From NCBI GenBank assembly GCA_030142905.1, contig JASJOG010000104.1:25001-89000 (forward strand): 64,000 nt of DNA, in the 5' to 3' direction. The stretch is from Heliopora coerulea (lineage: Eukaryota > Cnidaria > Anthozoa > Scleralcyonacea > Helioporidae). Both the position numbers and the translations under genes were made by a program. Shown here one piece after another: positions 1 to 13,064 of this stretch (position 1 is the first letter of the stretch; each line of letters starts with the position of its first letter). The notes beneath the pieces were generated by a model. That model was not told the origin of the DNA, ran no database searches, and saw only the letters and a list, made by a program, of their open reading frames with translations.

Positions 1-392
1 GAAAGCCGACACTTTTTCTCGTCAACCAAATACATTACGGTAGATGGGAGAGAATGATTGACGTGCTCCTCCAGTCTGCTGGCATGTTTTCTCTTTAAAC
101 ATGTTAAATTCTGCTGCACGAAAGACTTTAAATCGTTGGTCGACGATAAAGTTTTAAATTTACCTTGCCGGTTACTAAGAGACGGCTCGTTCACCTCCCA
201 CTTTCCCCGATCGCGTAAACGAACGCGTGGATTGGCTTATCGTTAAGGCCGTGCACGACGGCACGCATCGGTCACGCACGACACGGCCTTGCCTTACTTA
301 ATCTATGCCATGCCTGTAGTGCATTATGGGATATTTCTGATACCTTCCACAGCACCCTCCTCCAGCATCAAACATACATATATACACATTAT
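1..392. other. Non-coding edge region, possible promoter fragment
   Basis: This stretch is richer in CpG than most of the window, with several ACG/CGT-rich blocks around 180-290. It holds an inverted CCAAT box (ATTGG near 231) and a GTAA motif on the minus strand near 160 that could be a splice donor. It could be the 5' end of a minus-strand gene leaving the window to the left, but I see no convincing coding frame. Low confidence. Confidence 0.2.
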
Positions 393-393
393 A

Positions 394-394
<1 letters not shown>

Positions 395-440
<46 letters not shown>
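395..440. repeat. (TA)n microsatellite
   Basis: An uninterrupted alternating TA tract of about 22 units. It inflates a short open frame on the plus strand that reads as alternating Ile-Tyr and is not a gene. Confidence 0.95.
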
Positions 441-441
<1 letters not shown>

Positions 442-3342
442 TCTAATTCGGGGTCAAAATCGCAAAACCAAACATATCCTACGCGAGAGACTTACTATCA
501 TATCTCAAAGATATCATAGTCTAAATTTTTAAAAAAATTTTTTACAACACTTACAGCCCTAAACATATTACGACTCTTAGTCGCGCCTCTGCCGAGAACG
601 CCCACTGTCGGAAACGAATTCCAGGCAAGTAAAGGCACCTCTCGCTTCTTTGAAAGGCTTGTGGCAGATCGGCCATCCTCGGACTTTACATGATGTCCAT
701 TAGGCCAGCTACGACTGTTAGACAGAGCCGAATTTCATGCATGAACGAACAGCCACAAATCCTGCGACCGACCGCCATTGCTAACGTCTCTCGCAAAGAA
801 AACAATCAAAACGCGCGCCAAAATCAAAACCGACCGCTGGTCACATCAACCCTTCAAACTATTTCACTTTCTTGTAACTACCTATTCCTATCTTATTTTT
901 GTTTTTACTTCTTTTGCCCACCTAAATAACTCTCAAATTTAATCCTTCTTTATCGTTTCATGCACATTCCCAAACAAATAAATACACTATCACTCAAAAA
1001 TTCAAAATCACAAAATCATTTTCTTTACCATCTTTTACACTCATCACACTTATTACACTTACAAACTCATCACCCCAAATGCCCCTTATTTAACAAACTC
1101 AATTCATTTCTCACCCATTATCTTACTCACAATTACAATACTTGGTATGATCACTTCTTTATTTAATCCTTTACCTTTATTAATTATCATTTACATTACT
1201 CACTGACAAGGAAAATGTAAACTACATCTTCTCCTCTTACATAACTGAAACAAAGACAACAAATAATACCTTAACACATCTTCTCTCTCTTCAAAACTCA
1301 TCATTCATATGCAACTCATTCATACAGCAGCCTCAAAATCTTGCCCCGTAAACTCTCAGCACAACTTGAACAATAATCCCTACACCACTGTTAGTCTTCT
1401 ATAATTTTACTTTGGCTAACACCACATCATTTCACCTATAAAGGGGAAGCATCCTCATCACAGAGGCTTTACAAACAGCACTGTTAGCCATGCGTCAGTG
1501 TCAGATCAGAATCATAGCTAACCCAGCATAACATAATGCGATACAAAATTATATGTTATGCAATCACCATCAACTATATAAACACAAAACCAAACACTAA
1601 TACTTATACTGGACACAACTCCATAACCCATTGACTAACAACCCCTGTTTATATTCTAACAGCTGACCTATTCTTCATACCTGCATTGCCTGCAAATTAC
1701 AATTGACCCATTCCAAACAAGCCATTGCCATTTCTTTTTTTATCACCTCAATACAATATAATACAACTTAAACATGAGTTGATGTACAAGACAGTTACTC
1801 CTTACATCTTATTGCTCATATCAACATTTTATTCTGCTCATTCTCTAAGCTGCAACAAATTGTTTTATTCACTGCTATGTTTTATTGGAAGGGCTAAAGG
1901 CCTGTCACTTAAAACTATGCTCACTTTCATAAGGTTTTGGGACTCATCCAAATTTCAAATGCCACTGTAAATCAGTATCTAAAAAATTGGACATTCTCAC
2001 CACTGAAGAAGTCGAACCTTACATAATTTTTTTCATAACTTTACTTTACAACCAAGGTTAGTCCTTAGCAACAAAACTGCTAGTCACAAGTGTTGGAAAG
2101 AAGCTGTTCTCCTTCATCAACTTTCAATGCACAGAAGCAAAACTTGATAGGACCTCTTTGTTACAGCACTTAACCCATTCAGGGCCAGGGGTGCACTTTT
2201 ACAAATGTTTTTCAGTAATCCTAACTGAATTTATTGAGCAGAGTAGGGTGCCAGACCTTTGGCAGTTTAACTGCAAACTTGATTAACCTGTTAGTGGGCA
2301 TGGGTGTATAGTCTTAGAACTTTATTTCAACTAACACCAGACAAATTTATACAGCACAATGGAGTGCTTACCCTTACTGGTTAATATTTAGTAGCAGTTG
2401 CCAACAAAAGCAGCTGTCATTTTCACAAATCATTTTTCCCATCTTAATTCACAGTTATGCATCATGTCCCTTTACAGATTATATATAGGCACATCTGTTA
2501 TTTTTCTTTCACCCAAGAGGAAAAGTTTTACCAGCAGTAGAACAGTTAGTTTAGCCAATGCCATTACATGGTAATTATATCATGGCAAGGTAAAGCAGTG
2601 GCCATCCGATGGCTGCAAATATATCCCAAGCAGGGTAATTCGGTTGCTTTATGATCTGATATGATAACTGATTATTAAATCTCAATTTCTTAAGTCCATT
2701 ACATAATTGAGTTTTGTGCTCCTTTTTCTTGCTCTACAATGCACACAATGAGAATGTAGGTTTTGTACTTTCAGTCTGTTCAAGACAAATAACATGAAAA
2801 TGTTCCTAAAGCTTCAATGCTAAGAAAATATTTGGGATAAATTAACCATTTGGTTATCAGGAATCAGGCACAGGGTAATAATAGTTTTACAGATGTCTGA
2901 AGGTTCAATTGATCAGCATGTGCTACATGACCTGAGGTTTCTGTATCAACATTATGAACCATTATTGTGAAACATGTCAACTTTTCATCCTTCTCAGCTC
3001 AATTTTTATCTGTGGTTCTTTCTCCAGGTTTTTTTTCGACTCTCACATGCATGAAATTTTGTCGAGAAAAAATTTACATCGAGCCGTCTAAAGTTAGGCT
3101 TTAAATGGGTCATTTCGTATCCGAGGTACGGGCTGTTTAGTCCAGTTTTTTTATTCCAGTTGTTTTGAGTAATTATGTTTATTTCTCCAATAATAAGACT
3201 TTCGACAAACTTATTCTTTGGTGGTATCTTGACTTAAACTTGGATTCTCAAGAAACACGCTGGAATGTGATAGGTCAATCCCCGTGCACAACTAGGTTTA
3301 GCCAATCTTTAGACTGATTTTCGTCCCTTGGGGTTTGGATCA
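441..3342. other. Intergenic, no gene seen
   Basis: Between 540 and 850 the base composition is closer to balanced. From 850 to about 1400 it becomes pyrimidine- and A-rich with recurring short CACTTA/CTCATCAC words, a cryptic low-complexity tract. The remainder is AT-rich with no exon bounded by plausible splice sites. The only sizeable open frames are in the low-complexity tract and have no codon bias. Confidence 0.6.
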
Positions 3343-3355
3343 TTTTGGCGCCCAA
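3343..3355 (+). promoter_or_regulatory. E2F-like site upstream of the candidate gene at 3402
   Basis: The sequence TTTTGGCGCCCAA matches the E2F consensus (TTTSGCGC core) and lies about 45 bp before an ATG in a good context (AACATGGCG). Such a site close to a start is typical of S-phase, replication and repair genes. Functional use is inferred. Confidence 0.45.
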
Positions 3356-3401
3356 CTCGAAGCATGACCAGGACTAGAAGAAGTAGAAGTTCGCATACAA
3401 C

Positions 3402-3713
3402 ATGGCGCCCTTTTTAACTAGTGACTTTACCTGTGAATTTAAAACCTCAAATGGTCGTTGTGAACTTCTCAATCATGCAAACACCGAGAAGTTGAAGGTA
3501 GGAAGCATACTGCTTCGTCTTGTTGTCACCTGCATTCAGAAAGAAGATTGCTCTGACCAAGTTTGCATGTGCCTATCTATTTGATTCTAGTGAACTTACC
3601 TTACTATTTTTGCTCTTTTGAACAGGGTTTATCTTTTAAATTCCGTTCATGGCAGGCAGAAAAGAATGCTGAAAAGTGCAATGAATCTTTCACAGTTTGC
3701 TTCGGTCAAAAAG
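3402..3713 (+). CDS. Candidate small gene, exons A and B, product unrecognised
   Basis: Exon A (3402-3497) encodes 32 residues starting MAPFLTSDFTCEF and ends in AAG followed by a GTAGGA donor. Exon B (3626-3713) follows a pyrimidine-rich AACAG acceptor, encodes 29 residues (GLSFKFRSW, then cysteines in EKCNESFTVCF), and ends in phase 1 at a GTTTGT donor. The frame is open across the join. The start has a strong context and an E2F-like site upstream. Possible later exons are at 9138 and 12410, which together would give a protein of 107 residues. I do not recognise the family. A non-coding transcript cannot be excluded. All splice joins are inferred. Confidence 0.4.
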
Positions 3714-6680
3714 GTTTGTTAATTCTTATAATCTTATCGTTGACATTTCACGTGTAGGGCTGTAAAAGCTTTCTTGTAGATGGTTAGTTATCGTTATTGA
3801 CATTAGTTTCTATCAGAATGTTTTCATTGTTATTTCGTGATTTAAAATTTTGTTTCGACTCGCTAAGTAAAAGCAGGAAAACGACTCAAGAATGTTCAAT
3901 GCTCAAGCCACACTTGCTTTCGGTCCGCTACACGTGTCATAAGATTATTTGATGTTTTAGTCGAGAGTTTAAGTCAAGCCACAACTAGTTTCATATTACA
4001 CGAAAGTAATTGGAAGTGGGCGCCTTTTTTCAGCTTGGAAAACTGCATTTTATGTAGACAGAAACGGAGATATCCGGCGTGGGAGCAGGCCACCTGTTGG
4101 CGTACTGGCGTACAATTGTCTTTCTCGGATAAATTTAATAAATGGCGTTATTTTTGCTCCGAAATAACGTTTCTAGAGTATGCAGAGCGAGACTCCACGT
4201 CTCTGACGCGAGGTTTACATGAAATGACCTTGGTTTAAATGTTATTTCACCATTTTGTTAGCATTTATTAGTACAGTGTTATAATAGGGTGACATTCACG
4301 TTCTAGACTTAACAACAGACCACCATTCTTGGTTTTGATGAAATTAATTGTAGCAGGAGAGTGCCGGAATACACTACTACTCTATATGTTCTTCCAACGG
4401 GCATCCTACATCCTGAAATTTTCAAATTGAAATTTTAAATTCTCTGGTCATTGACATACATGTATTCCAGCATAGTCATCATTTCATGGTCAAACCAACT
4501 CTTTCTTCTTCGAAAATATAAAGTGCTCAACCTAAAATGAAGACCTCAACTGCACCTACATCTTAGGAATCTGTATGCTACAATTCCATAAAATTTAGCT
4601 ATCTTGTCATATTTGGTATGTGATAAAGTTCTACCAAATATCTACAGTATAAGTGCACCTTTCCTTGCAATCAAGAAATTAGGTGGAAAAGAGGGTTTTT
4701 AGTTTGCCAGTAACCACTTAATGCTAACAAATTGCAGACTATAACTGCAGTTTTGTCATGAAGTTTTTATTAAAAATTGAGTATTAACCCTGGAATGTAG
4801 CAATCTACATTCCAGTTTGATTATTCATTCTAAACTAGTTTGCAAGTTTTTGAGCAACAAAAATAAACTGATTAAGAATTGGGTATTATGCAAATAACCA
4901 TAAAAATGATCATTATTAACCCATTCAGGGGTTATACCAGATCATGACACTACCTATCACAGGGATGAACCATTAAAAGTTTTAAACATCAAATAAAAAA
5001 AACTGTTGTGCATCATGAAGCACCTAAATATGTTGACTACCTCAAAACCTGGAAAGTGCTTAGCAGGATTAAATTGAATTTTTTCAATCCAAAGCCATTT
5101 TCATTTTTACTAAGCCCAAGTATTTGGTTGTATATACAGTAAATTACTTTCAAACATTAATTTAGAAGACCAACTTATAGTGAAGAATTTTGATTGGTTT
5201 GTGTTTCAACATACAAGCCTTCAGCCTGTCCATTTGTCGAACCAATAATATTGCACAGCACTGTAATTAACAGCACAACATGTATGTGCATGTGCCATTT
5301 ATATAGGCCTCAAACATTGAACACTGAATAAGCAAAGGTAGGAAGTTCACTTCAATTCTATCCAGTTATATTCTAGCCAGCCTCAATTCAGGTTTTTTAT
5401 AGTTGTTACTCTTGGGTTCTGCTGCCACTTCTGGAATGCTTATCAGCTTTGCTCTCCTAATTTGACTCTACTTGCTGTGACTGTTTCATAAAAACAGTTA
5501 ATGGCAGTGTTAGCTGGTTTATAAAAAATTGTTAGGTGTGTTATGCTTGATACTAAACCAAAAAGATTTATACAAATAACTGGATTGCACACTGTCAGGA
5601 AACCTAACTCATAAATAAAGCAAATTTAGCCAGAAATTTATCCTGCTAGCAAGATGTGTGTGTAATTTCCTAAAGTGCCCATTGAGGCCTAAAGTGGCCT
5701 TGGGTTTTAAGTACAACTTCATTTAATCAATGCCTATTTTTGCTTTTCAGAAGCCATGGCCATACTTATCTCTATCTCTGGCTGAGATGGAGAAAATGTA
5801 TGAAGCCTGATGGCTATACATGTCATACTTATGCCATAATATAAATATGTCTTATTGTTGAGGCCTTAAGTTGGAAATGGTGAATTTTGCACAGTTTTTC
5901 TTTTTGTGTGAACCACTTGAAAAAACAAAATTGAACACCTAAACCAAATGCATGGTAAAATGGACAACACAGAGATGAAAAGTATCCATACAGTGGTTTT
6001 TGCAAATTTGACCATGTGATGATGAAATACTGCTTCAAACAGACATAAGTGCCAGATGCCAAATTTTAATTGTTTGAAATGTAAGATTACAACACACGGC
6101 TAAGTAGTAATTACAAGACTTGTCAAAACAAAATATAACTTTCTTAAAAAAAGAAGTGCTCTAATGAAATCATGACCTGGTAGTCTGACTCTTGTAGTCA
6201 CACGGTAGGCATGCAGGGTGACAGACAAATCTCTTCCTGGCATACATCCATGCACAGGATGACAAGGAATATTTATGTGGAAAGAATACAAGTATCATGA
6301 TAGATATTATTTTTATATGTTCCTACATGATGGTTCAACAAAAAAGTTGGCCATTTTATAAAACCTTTGACTGTGACATATTGTTAACTACTTCATGGCA
6401 GTTTCAAAAAGTACAAAATAAAACTAAACATGAAAGGAGTACTTCAGTCAGTTAGTGCTCTAAATATGATTGAATTAGGCAATTGATGTGTAATATTTGT
6501 TTCATTGAACTCACCTTGTGGGGCCTCTAGTGATTATCATATCTGTGGCTTTCATTTTGTTTTGGTTGAAGTCAATCAGCATTATGGAATTCAAAAGTGT
6601 GATTATCACCTGATTTCTTGACAACTTAAATGAAGTCCATTTTGAAAATAAAAGGGCTATTGGTAATCTCCATTTTTGCA
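3714..6680. other. No gene seen (intron of the candidate gene or intergenic)
   Basis: AT-rich sequence without a supportable exon. A plus-strand open frame at 4035-4238, preceded by TTTTTTCAG, does not connect in phase to exon B with a convincing donor. A short hairpin with 11-bp arms (CTGGAATGTAG) sits near 4791-4815. Short copies of a TAACCCATTCAGGG word occur here (4919) and at 2171. Confidence 0.5.
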
Positions 6681-6682
6681 TT

Positions 6683-7105
6683 TAGAGGATGAAAATCAAG
6701 GCCCAGCAAAATATTTGTTAGGTTTGCATTTTTGTGTGAAAAGGTTTATTAAGATCTAACGTTTTATTGCTTAAGACACAACATCATCAGAGAATGAAAC
6801 ATAATACAATAAAACATTTATTAAAATATTATTACAGGTTGATTAGCATTCACAAACTCAATCCTACTCTCCACTCTCAATCAAGTTCAGTTCCTCTTTC
6901 TTTATTCAGATTCCCTTAACCCCCTTCACCAACTCTGACATCTGATCACTTTCTAATTCCTCTCAAATGCTAAATTCATGCTAATCAACCTGTAATAATA
7001 TTTTAGTAATTGTTTTATCGTATTATGTTTCATTCTCTGATGATGTTGACACAAAAATGCCTGTCTAGTGAAGATTTTGCAGAACCATGATTTTCATCCT
7101 TTGAA
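6683..7105. mobile_element. Foldback (MITE-like) element with long inverted arms
   Basis: The segment 6782-6849 is the near-exact reverse complement of 6977-7045 (ACATCATCAGAGAATGAAAC pairs with GTTTCATTCTCTGATGATGT, and the match continues to GGTTGATTAGCAT). The pairing resumes farther out, GAGGATGAAAATCA near 6686 against TGATTTTCATCC near 7090. The central ~125 bp is pyrimidine-rich and unique. There is no coding capacity. This is the form of a non-autonomous DNA transposon, family not named. Confidence 0.75.
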
Positions 7106-9137
7106 TACGTGTTCTCCCTTGTTCTTTAATTACAGTTTTGCATTGTTAAATAAAACAAGAACAATGACAGTTTACTAATAAACAATTTATGAGGAATTTT
7201 AATTCTTGGATCTGAATAATGGAACAAAAATGGAGTCAAGCCAAACCACCCATGTGTTACTGGAATTATGAAATTTCATCACTTGTGTAGATTTGGTGCT
7301 GCACAGAAAGTACAAACCCTGAAAGTATGAAATTAAGTTGAAAAGATTCTCATATTCTTTGTACAGTATTAAATTAAAACTTTACAGTTTAATTATTTGT
7401 AGATGTTGAATATTAGGTAATTGTGATGGAAAATTGCTATGAAAATGGGTTATAACTTGGTATTAAATTTATCCAGTATAAGTTGGAAGTTAGTCACTCA
7501 CATTGCAGTCTATAGATCACAACTATTGGCACAAAGACTAACACATGACAAATAATAGAGCCATGCTTACCACTGGCCTCTACATGACTGCACTGTAGGC
7601 ACCCATAACATTTAAGTCATGAAAAGTGTTCCCAGAAGAATGTTGTTGGCAATGAAATTTATAGGTTCCTAAGCTAATGGTAATGCCGGCTTATGTGTGC
7701 CCTTAACAAGACTGTAGATGATTTGTGTTCTTTTGGTAAACATTTTTTTTTGATATTTCTTTAACTCCTGATTCTTTTTTTGTTAGTACACATGTTTTGT
7801 TTTCTATGAACTGTAAGCATAAATTAAGAGTAACCGCTCATCAGTGCGATGAAGGGTTTTTTTACCATTCAAAAATGGCAATGTAACAACAGCAGGAAAT
7901 AAATAGATGGATCTAGTTTTCCTCACAAGAAGAACTTAGATCTTGAAAACTGTATTAAATTTTAACAACTTAGTTCAAGTATTCTTTCAACTGCATTGCC
8001 CAAAGAACTTTCTTAAATTTCCAACACCTGTTTGATTTTCTAAGGACTGACACTGTTCAGAGAACATAAATCTCAATTGGCCATTAACCAAATCCAAGAC
8101 AGCTCTGTCAGCCAAGGGTTGCTGCCATGAACACAAGGACCTATAAATGATATCAATTTGGGAACACTTTTGGGAGTCCTCTTGCCTTCCAGTTATGTGT
8201 GCTCCCACCCATATAATTATACTGACCAAATGGTGAAGATTTGCCGTATGAATGGATTGACTAATTTATAATTTCTTTCAAAAAATATGGTGTTGAAAGG
8301 TTAACACCCACATATACTTCTGATATATAATCTTACTACAAAGCCTAAAAATGGTGGTTCAAGAAACCAGACAACTGGGAAAACATGAACGACATTTCTT
8401 ACTTGCCCCTAAGGGTGACTACTCCTTAGGCCTTTGAAACATCAAGTCAAGGGTAACAGTAACATCTGATTTGAGGTTTCACTTTAAGTACAACTAGGTA
8501 TTTATAAAGTCAAAGGATATGAAACTACCTAAAAACATTAGATCTAACTTCACAAAAGAGCTGGTGTTTGGAGCAGATCAAAGTGAATTTTATGAAAATA
8601 CCTAGGTGCAAAAGTCTTCAATTTGAAACTACAATTCATAAACCTGGAATAACTTTGGCATGTGAAACAAGTAAACACAAATCAGTCAGATTCACGAAGG
8701 CAGTGGTATGCATGTGGCATTGCCAAGGGAAATTTTGCTTTTTTGATTATTTTTTTGTGTTGTGCTTAAGACAATACTTATGATAGTTCTCACTATGAGC
8801 AATCATCTGGCTTGCATAGAGAGAGCATGAATGGTGAATGTATGCCAAACGTGCAGCACATTGCAGCTGCTCTTCTTATGAGAGTCCACTTGACTTTCAC
8901 GCTACATTTGTATTTTGGAAGAAGACAAGTTAGTATTTTGTTACCTTACAATGCCCATGGTTAATTGTTTGCTTACCATAGCTTAACATGCAGTATCACT
9001 TTGTGAACATAGCCCTAGTTCCACAACATCTCCTAGGAGATAACAGTGAAATAGTTGTACGATATTGATATGTTGGTACATCCGGAATTTATTGGTTTGA
9101 AAGTGTTATCATCAGTAACTTATTCTTTTTTCATCAG
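7106..9137. other. No gene seen
   Basis: AT-rich sequence. Short open frames on both strands (for example 7987-8229 minus and 8568-8783 plus) lack splice-site framing and codon bias. Nothing supportable. Confidence 0.5.
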
Positions 9138-9205
9138 ATTTCAAAGACTATATCACATACAAAATGGAGTTGAATGTATCCCAAGCTCTACTGGTACTCC
9201 AGTGA
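9138..9205 (+). CDS. Possible exon C of the candidate small gene
   Basis: A good acceptor (TTTTTTCATCAG) precedes 9138. Continuing in the phase left by exon B (phase 1), it reads DFKDYITYKMELNVSQALL and then either stops at TGA 9203-9205 or leaves by a GTACTC donor after 9193 in phase 0. The latter would join exon D at 12410. In another frame the same bases run openly to a different stop, so the frame rests only on the inferred join. Confidence 0.28.
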
Positions 9206-9389
9206 AAAGGGAGCCTGGATGTACTGTAGTTTGACTTCATCCCGTCCATATTTTCAATATTTGCTGCATTGATATTGAGAGGAAGTTTCTTATTGCTGTT
9301 GGTTAAATGTCAGATGATATTAAACTCCAGATGAAGTCACTCTTCTGAGGATTAAGGTTAGTTCTGTAATAAAAGATTATACAATGTAT

Positions 9390-12300
9390 TAAATGTATTC
9401 AGGCCAAATCATTTAGTTTTGGCTTGATTTCAGTGATTTGAGGTGAACATTTCATTCCATTTTCCCGGTCCAAGAATTTCGCCAAAAAGTAAAAGGGTTA
9501 ACCCATGGTTCTGGACGAGTTTTGGACCCATTTCAAACTTGCAAAATAAGCTCAAAATATAAAAGTTGAAGCCAAATCTTTTAGTTTTGGCTTTATTTCA
9601 TTGATTTGAGGCGAACATTTCGTTACATTTTCCAGGTCCAAGAATTTCGCCAAAAAGTAAAGGGGTTAACCCATGGTTTTGGACGAGTTTTCGATCCATT
9701 TCAAACTTGCGAAATAAGCTCAAAATATGAAAGTTCGGGCGAAATCACTTAGTTTTGGCTTTACTTCAGTGATTTGAGGAAAACATTTTGTTCCATTTTC
9801 CATGTCCAAATATTTCGTCTAAAAGTAAAAGGGCTAACCCATGGTTTGTGACTATTCTTTGACCATTTCCAAAGAATCCCAACAAGGTGAAAAGATGGTA
9901 GATTAGCTGAAATTAGTAAATTTTGGACTACTTTGAGCGATTTTATGCCTAGTTTTCGACAATTTTGCGAGGTCGAAAAATTTGACCAAAAAGTAAAGGG
10001 TTAAGCCACGGTTTTAGCCGATTTTTCGACCATTTTCCGAGTAACCCAAGAAGATGAAAAGATGGTAGATTAGCCCAAATGAGTTAATTTTGGACCTGTT
10101 TGAGTGATTTTAAGCCTTGTTTTGAATGAGTTATCGAGGTCACATAATTTGACAAAAAAGTAAAGGGGTTAACTCATGGTTCCTGGCGATTCTTCGACCA
10201 TTTCAAAGTATTCCAAAGGCGTCAAAAGATGGTATATCAGCCCAACTGATTTGAGTGGTCCAAAAATTTGACCAAAAGTAAAGGGGTTCGCCCATAGTTT
10301 TTTCCGATTTTTTGACTATTTTCAAAGTATCTCAAAAAGGTGAAAAGATGTTAGATTACTCCAAGTAAGTTAATTTTTAGATATGTTTGACCGAATTAGC
10401 ACTATTTTTAATGCGTTCTTCAGGTCAAAGAATTTGACTAAAAAGTAAAGGTACTGATCCATGGTTATTGGTGATGTTTCGACCATTTTCAAAGTATCCC
10501 AAGAACGTCAAAGCATGGTAGATTAGCCCGAATGAGTTAATTTTTGACCGATTTGAACGATTTTAGGCATCGTTTTCAATGTGTTTTTGAGATCGAAAAA
10601 TTTGATCACAAAGTAAAGGGGTTAAGCCATGGTTTTAAGTGATTCTTCGACCATTTTCAAAGTATCCGAAGGAGATGAAAAGATGGTAGATTAGCTGAAA
10701 TGAGTTAATTTTGGGCTGATTTGAGGGATTTTAGGCGTAGTTTTCAATGAGTTCTCGAGGTCGATAAATTTGACAAAAAGTAGTGGCTTTTGGCGATTCT
10801 TCGACCATTTTCAGAGTAACCCAGCAATGTCAAAAGATTGTGGATTAGCCCAAATCAGTTAACTTAGGAGCTTTTTTAGTGATTTTAGACGTAGTTATCA
10901 ATGAGTTATCGAGAGTGCATAGTTTGAACAAAAATTAAATTGGTTAACCCATGGTTTCTGACGATTCTTCGACCGTTTTCAAAGTATTACAACAGCGTCA
11001 AAAGATGGTAGATTAGCCCAAATGAGTTAATTTTTGACTGATTTCTGTGGTTTTAGGCATATTTTGCAATGTGTTCTCGATGTCGAAAAATTTGATAAAA
11101 AGTAAAGGGGTTAAGCCATGGTTTTAGGCGATTCTTCGACCATTTTCAAAGTATCTCAACAAGCTGAAGAGATGGTAGATTAGCTGAAATGAGTTAATTT
11201 TGGCCAGACTTGAGCGAATTTGGGCGTTGTTTTCAATAAGTTCTTGAGGTCGAAAAATTTGACAAAAAGTAAAGGGGTTAATCCATGGCATTTAGCGATT
11301 CTTCGACCATTTTCAATATAACCCAGCAATGTCAAAAGATGGTGGATTAGCCCAAGTTAGTTAACGTAGGACCTATTTTAGTTATTTTAGTTGTAGTTTT
11401 CAATGAGTTATCGAGAGTGCATAATTTGAACAAAAATTAAAGGGGTTAAGCCATGGTTTTAGGCGATGTTTCGACCATTTTCAAAGTATCCCAAAAGCGT
11501 GAAAAGATGCTAGATTAGCCCAAATGAGTTAATTTTTGACCTATTTGAGATCCTTTAACTCTGATTTTCAATGAGTTGTCGAGGTGGAAAATTTGACCAA
11601 AAAGTGAAGGGGCTAAACCATGGTTTTAGGCGATTCTTCTACTATTTTCAAAGTATCCCTACATGGACGTTGTTGACCGATTTAAGCCTAGTTTTCAATG
11701 TGTTCTTCAGGTCGAAAAATTTGACGCAGAAGTAGAGGTTAAGCCATGTTTTTTGGCTATTTTTCGACTATTTTCAAAGTATCTCAACAAGGTTTAAAGA
11801 CGGTAGATTAGCCGAGATGAGTTAATTTTAGAGCTATTTAATTGATTTTAGGCGTAGTTTTCAATGAGTTCTCGAGGTCGAAAAATTTGACCAGGAAGTA
11901 AAGGGGTTAAGCCATGGTTTTTTTCTATTTTTCGACCATTTTCAAAGTATCCCAACAAGGTAAAAAATGGTAGATTAGCTGAAATGAGTTAATTTTGGCC
12001 TGATTTGAGCTATTTTAAACCTAGTTTTGAGTGAGTTCTCGATGTCGAAAAATTGGACCAAAAAGTAAAGGGGTTAATCCATGGTTTTTAGCGATTTTTC
12101 GGCCATTTTCAAAGTTTCTCAACAAGGTGAAAAGATGGTAGATTAGCCTGAATGAGTTAATTTTGGGCTGATTTGAGCGAGTTTAGGCGTAGTTTTCAAT
12201 GAGTTCTCAAGGTCGAAAAATTTGACCAAAAAGTTAAGAGGTTAACCCATGGTTTTTGGCGATTTTTCGACCAATTTTTGAAGCATTGCAACAAGGTCAA

Positions 12301-12390
12301 CAGATGGTTGATTGGCGCTTTTGAGTTAATTTTTGACGTATTTGAGTTATTTTAAGCCTTTTTTTCAATGAGTTCTCAAGGTCGAAAACT
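9390..12390. repeat. Satellite array 1, ~168-bp monomer, diverged
   Basis: About 18 head-to-tail copies of a unit of ~168 bp (successive ACCCATGGTT anchors at 9501, 9669 and 9837 are exactly 168 apart; the next is 167). Shared words are AAAAGTAAAGGGGTTAAcCCATGG, read piecewise, then GATTTTTCGACCATTTTCAAAGTAT, and later TTTTCAATGAGTTCTCGAGGTCGAAAAATTTGACC, each with substitutions between copies. Copies differ visibly, so this looks like an older array than the one at 13.8 kb. Some spacings shorten by deletion near 10230 and 11640. Confidence 0.9.
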
Positions 12391-12409
12391 TTCTTTTTTC
12401 TTACTTTAG

Positions 12410-12493
12410 GATATGGACATACTTACTCAAGAAGATACATCAAACAGAAAAGAATCTTCTTCGGATAATGATGATCATCAAAGTAGGAGATAG
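12410..12493 (+). CDS. Possible terminal exon D of the candidate small gene
   Basis: A strong polypyrimidine tract and acceptor (TTTTTTCTTACTTTAG) directly after the last satellite monomer precede an open frame in phase 0. It reads DMDILTQED, then a serine/acid-rich tail (ESSSDNDDHQ) and SRR before TAG at 12491. The composition looks like a real disordered C-terminus and the phase fits a 9193 donor. It may instead belong to an unrelated gene or be fortuitous. Confidence 0.25.
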   Translation, partial: DMDILTQEDTSNRKESSSDNDDHQSRR

Positions 12494-13064
12494 CAAATTA
12501 GACTTTCAGTAAGTAACATGGACATATTGTGTAGAATGTGAAAATTACAATTTTATTTTAATATTTAATTCTTACAGTACACTTCACTTTCAAAGGTCGC
12601 GAGGAATTAATTGTAACAACAGCAACACGGACATGAAATTAGAAATACACAATGCTGAGTGGAATTATTTTTATTGCTAAAATGTTGGTTAACCTTTTGG
12701 CACCCAAATGTTTTTCTTGGCTTAATGAAATGGCCAGATGTCTGGCAGAATAAGATTCTTGTAAACCTCTTAGCAATGCATTTAAATTCGGAAGATTTTG
12801 CTGAAAGAAAGTTACTTTCTGAACTCTCTCATCAGTTGAATTGATAAAAAAAGCTTTTGAATTTCCAGGATTTCAAAGCAAACACAACTGTGAAATTTGT
12901 GAACTCTGATGGTGAAAGATTTGTTCTAAAAAGTCTGGCGAGTTAATACTGCAATAGGAAATTTATTAAACCTATGGAACAGTAAAAGTGTAGAAATTTT
13001 TTGACTTTGGCTATTGGTATTGCTATTTTTATGATCAATTTCACATTATGTGATAAAGGCCCAG
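12494..13064. other. Spacer between satellite arrays, no gene seen
   Basis: About 570 bp of unique AT-rich sequence. One short plus-strand open frame (12659-12844) has no supporting splice sites. Confidence 0.5.

Noticed and set aside
4035..4238. 67-residue open frame preceded by TTTTTTCAG as an exon
   Set aside because: No compatible donor or phase with neighbouring exons and no recognisable similarity; may be chance.
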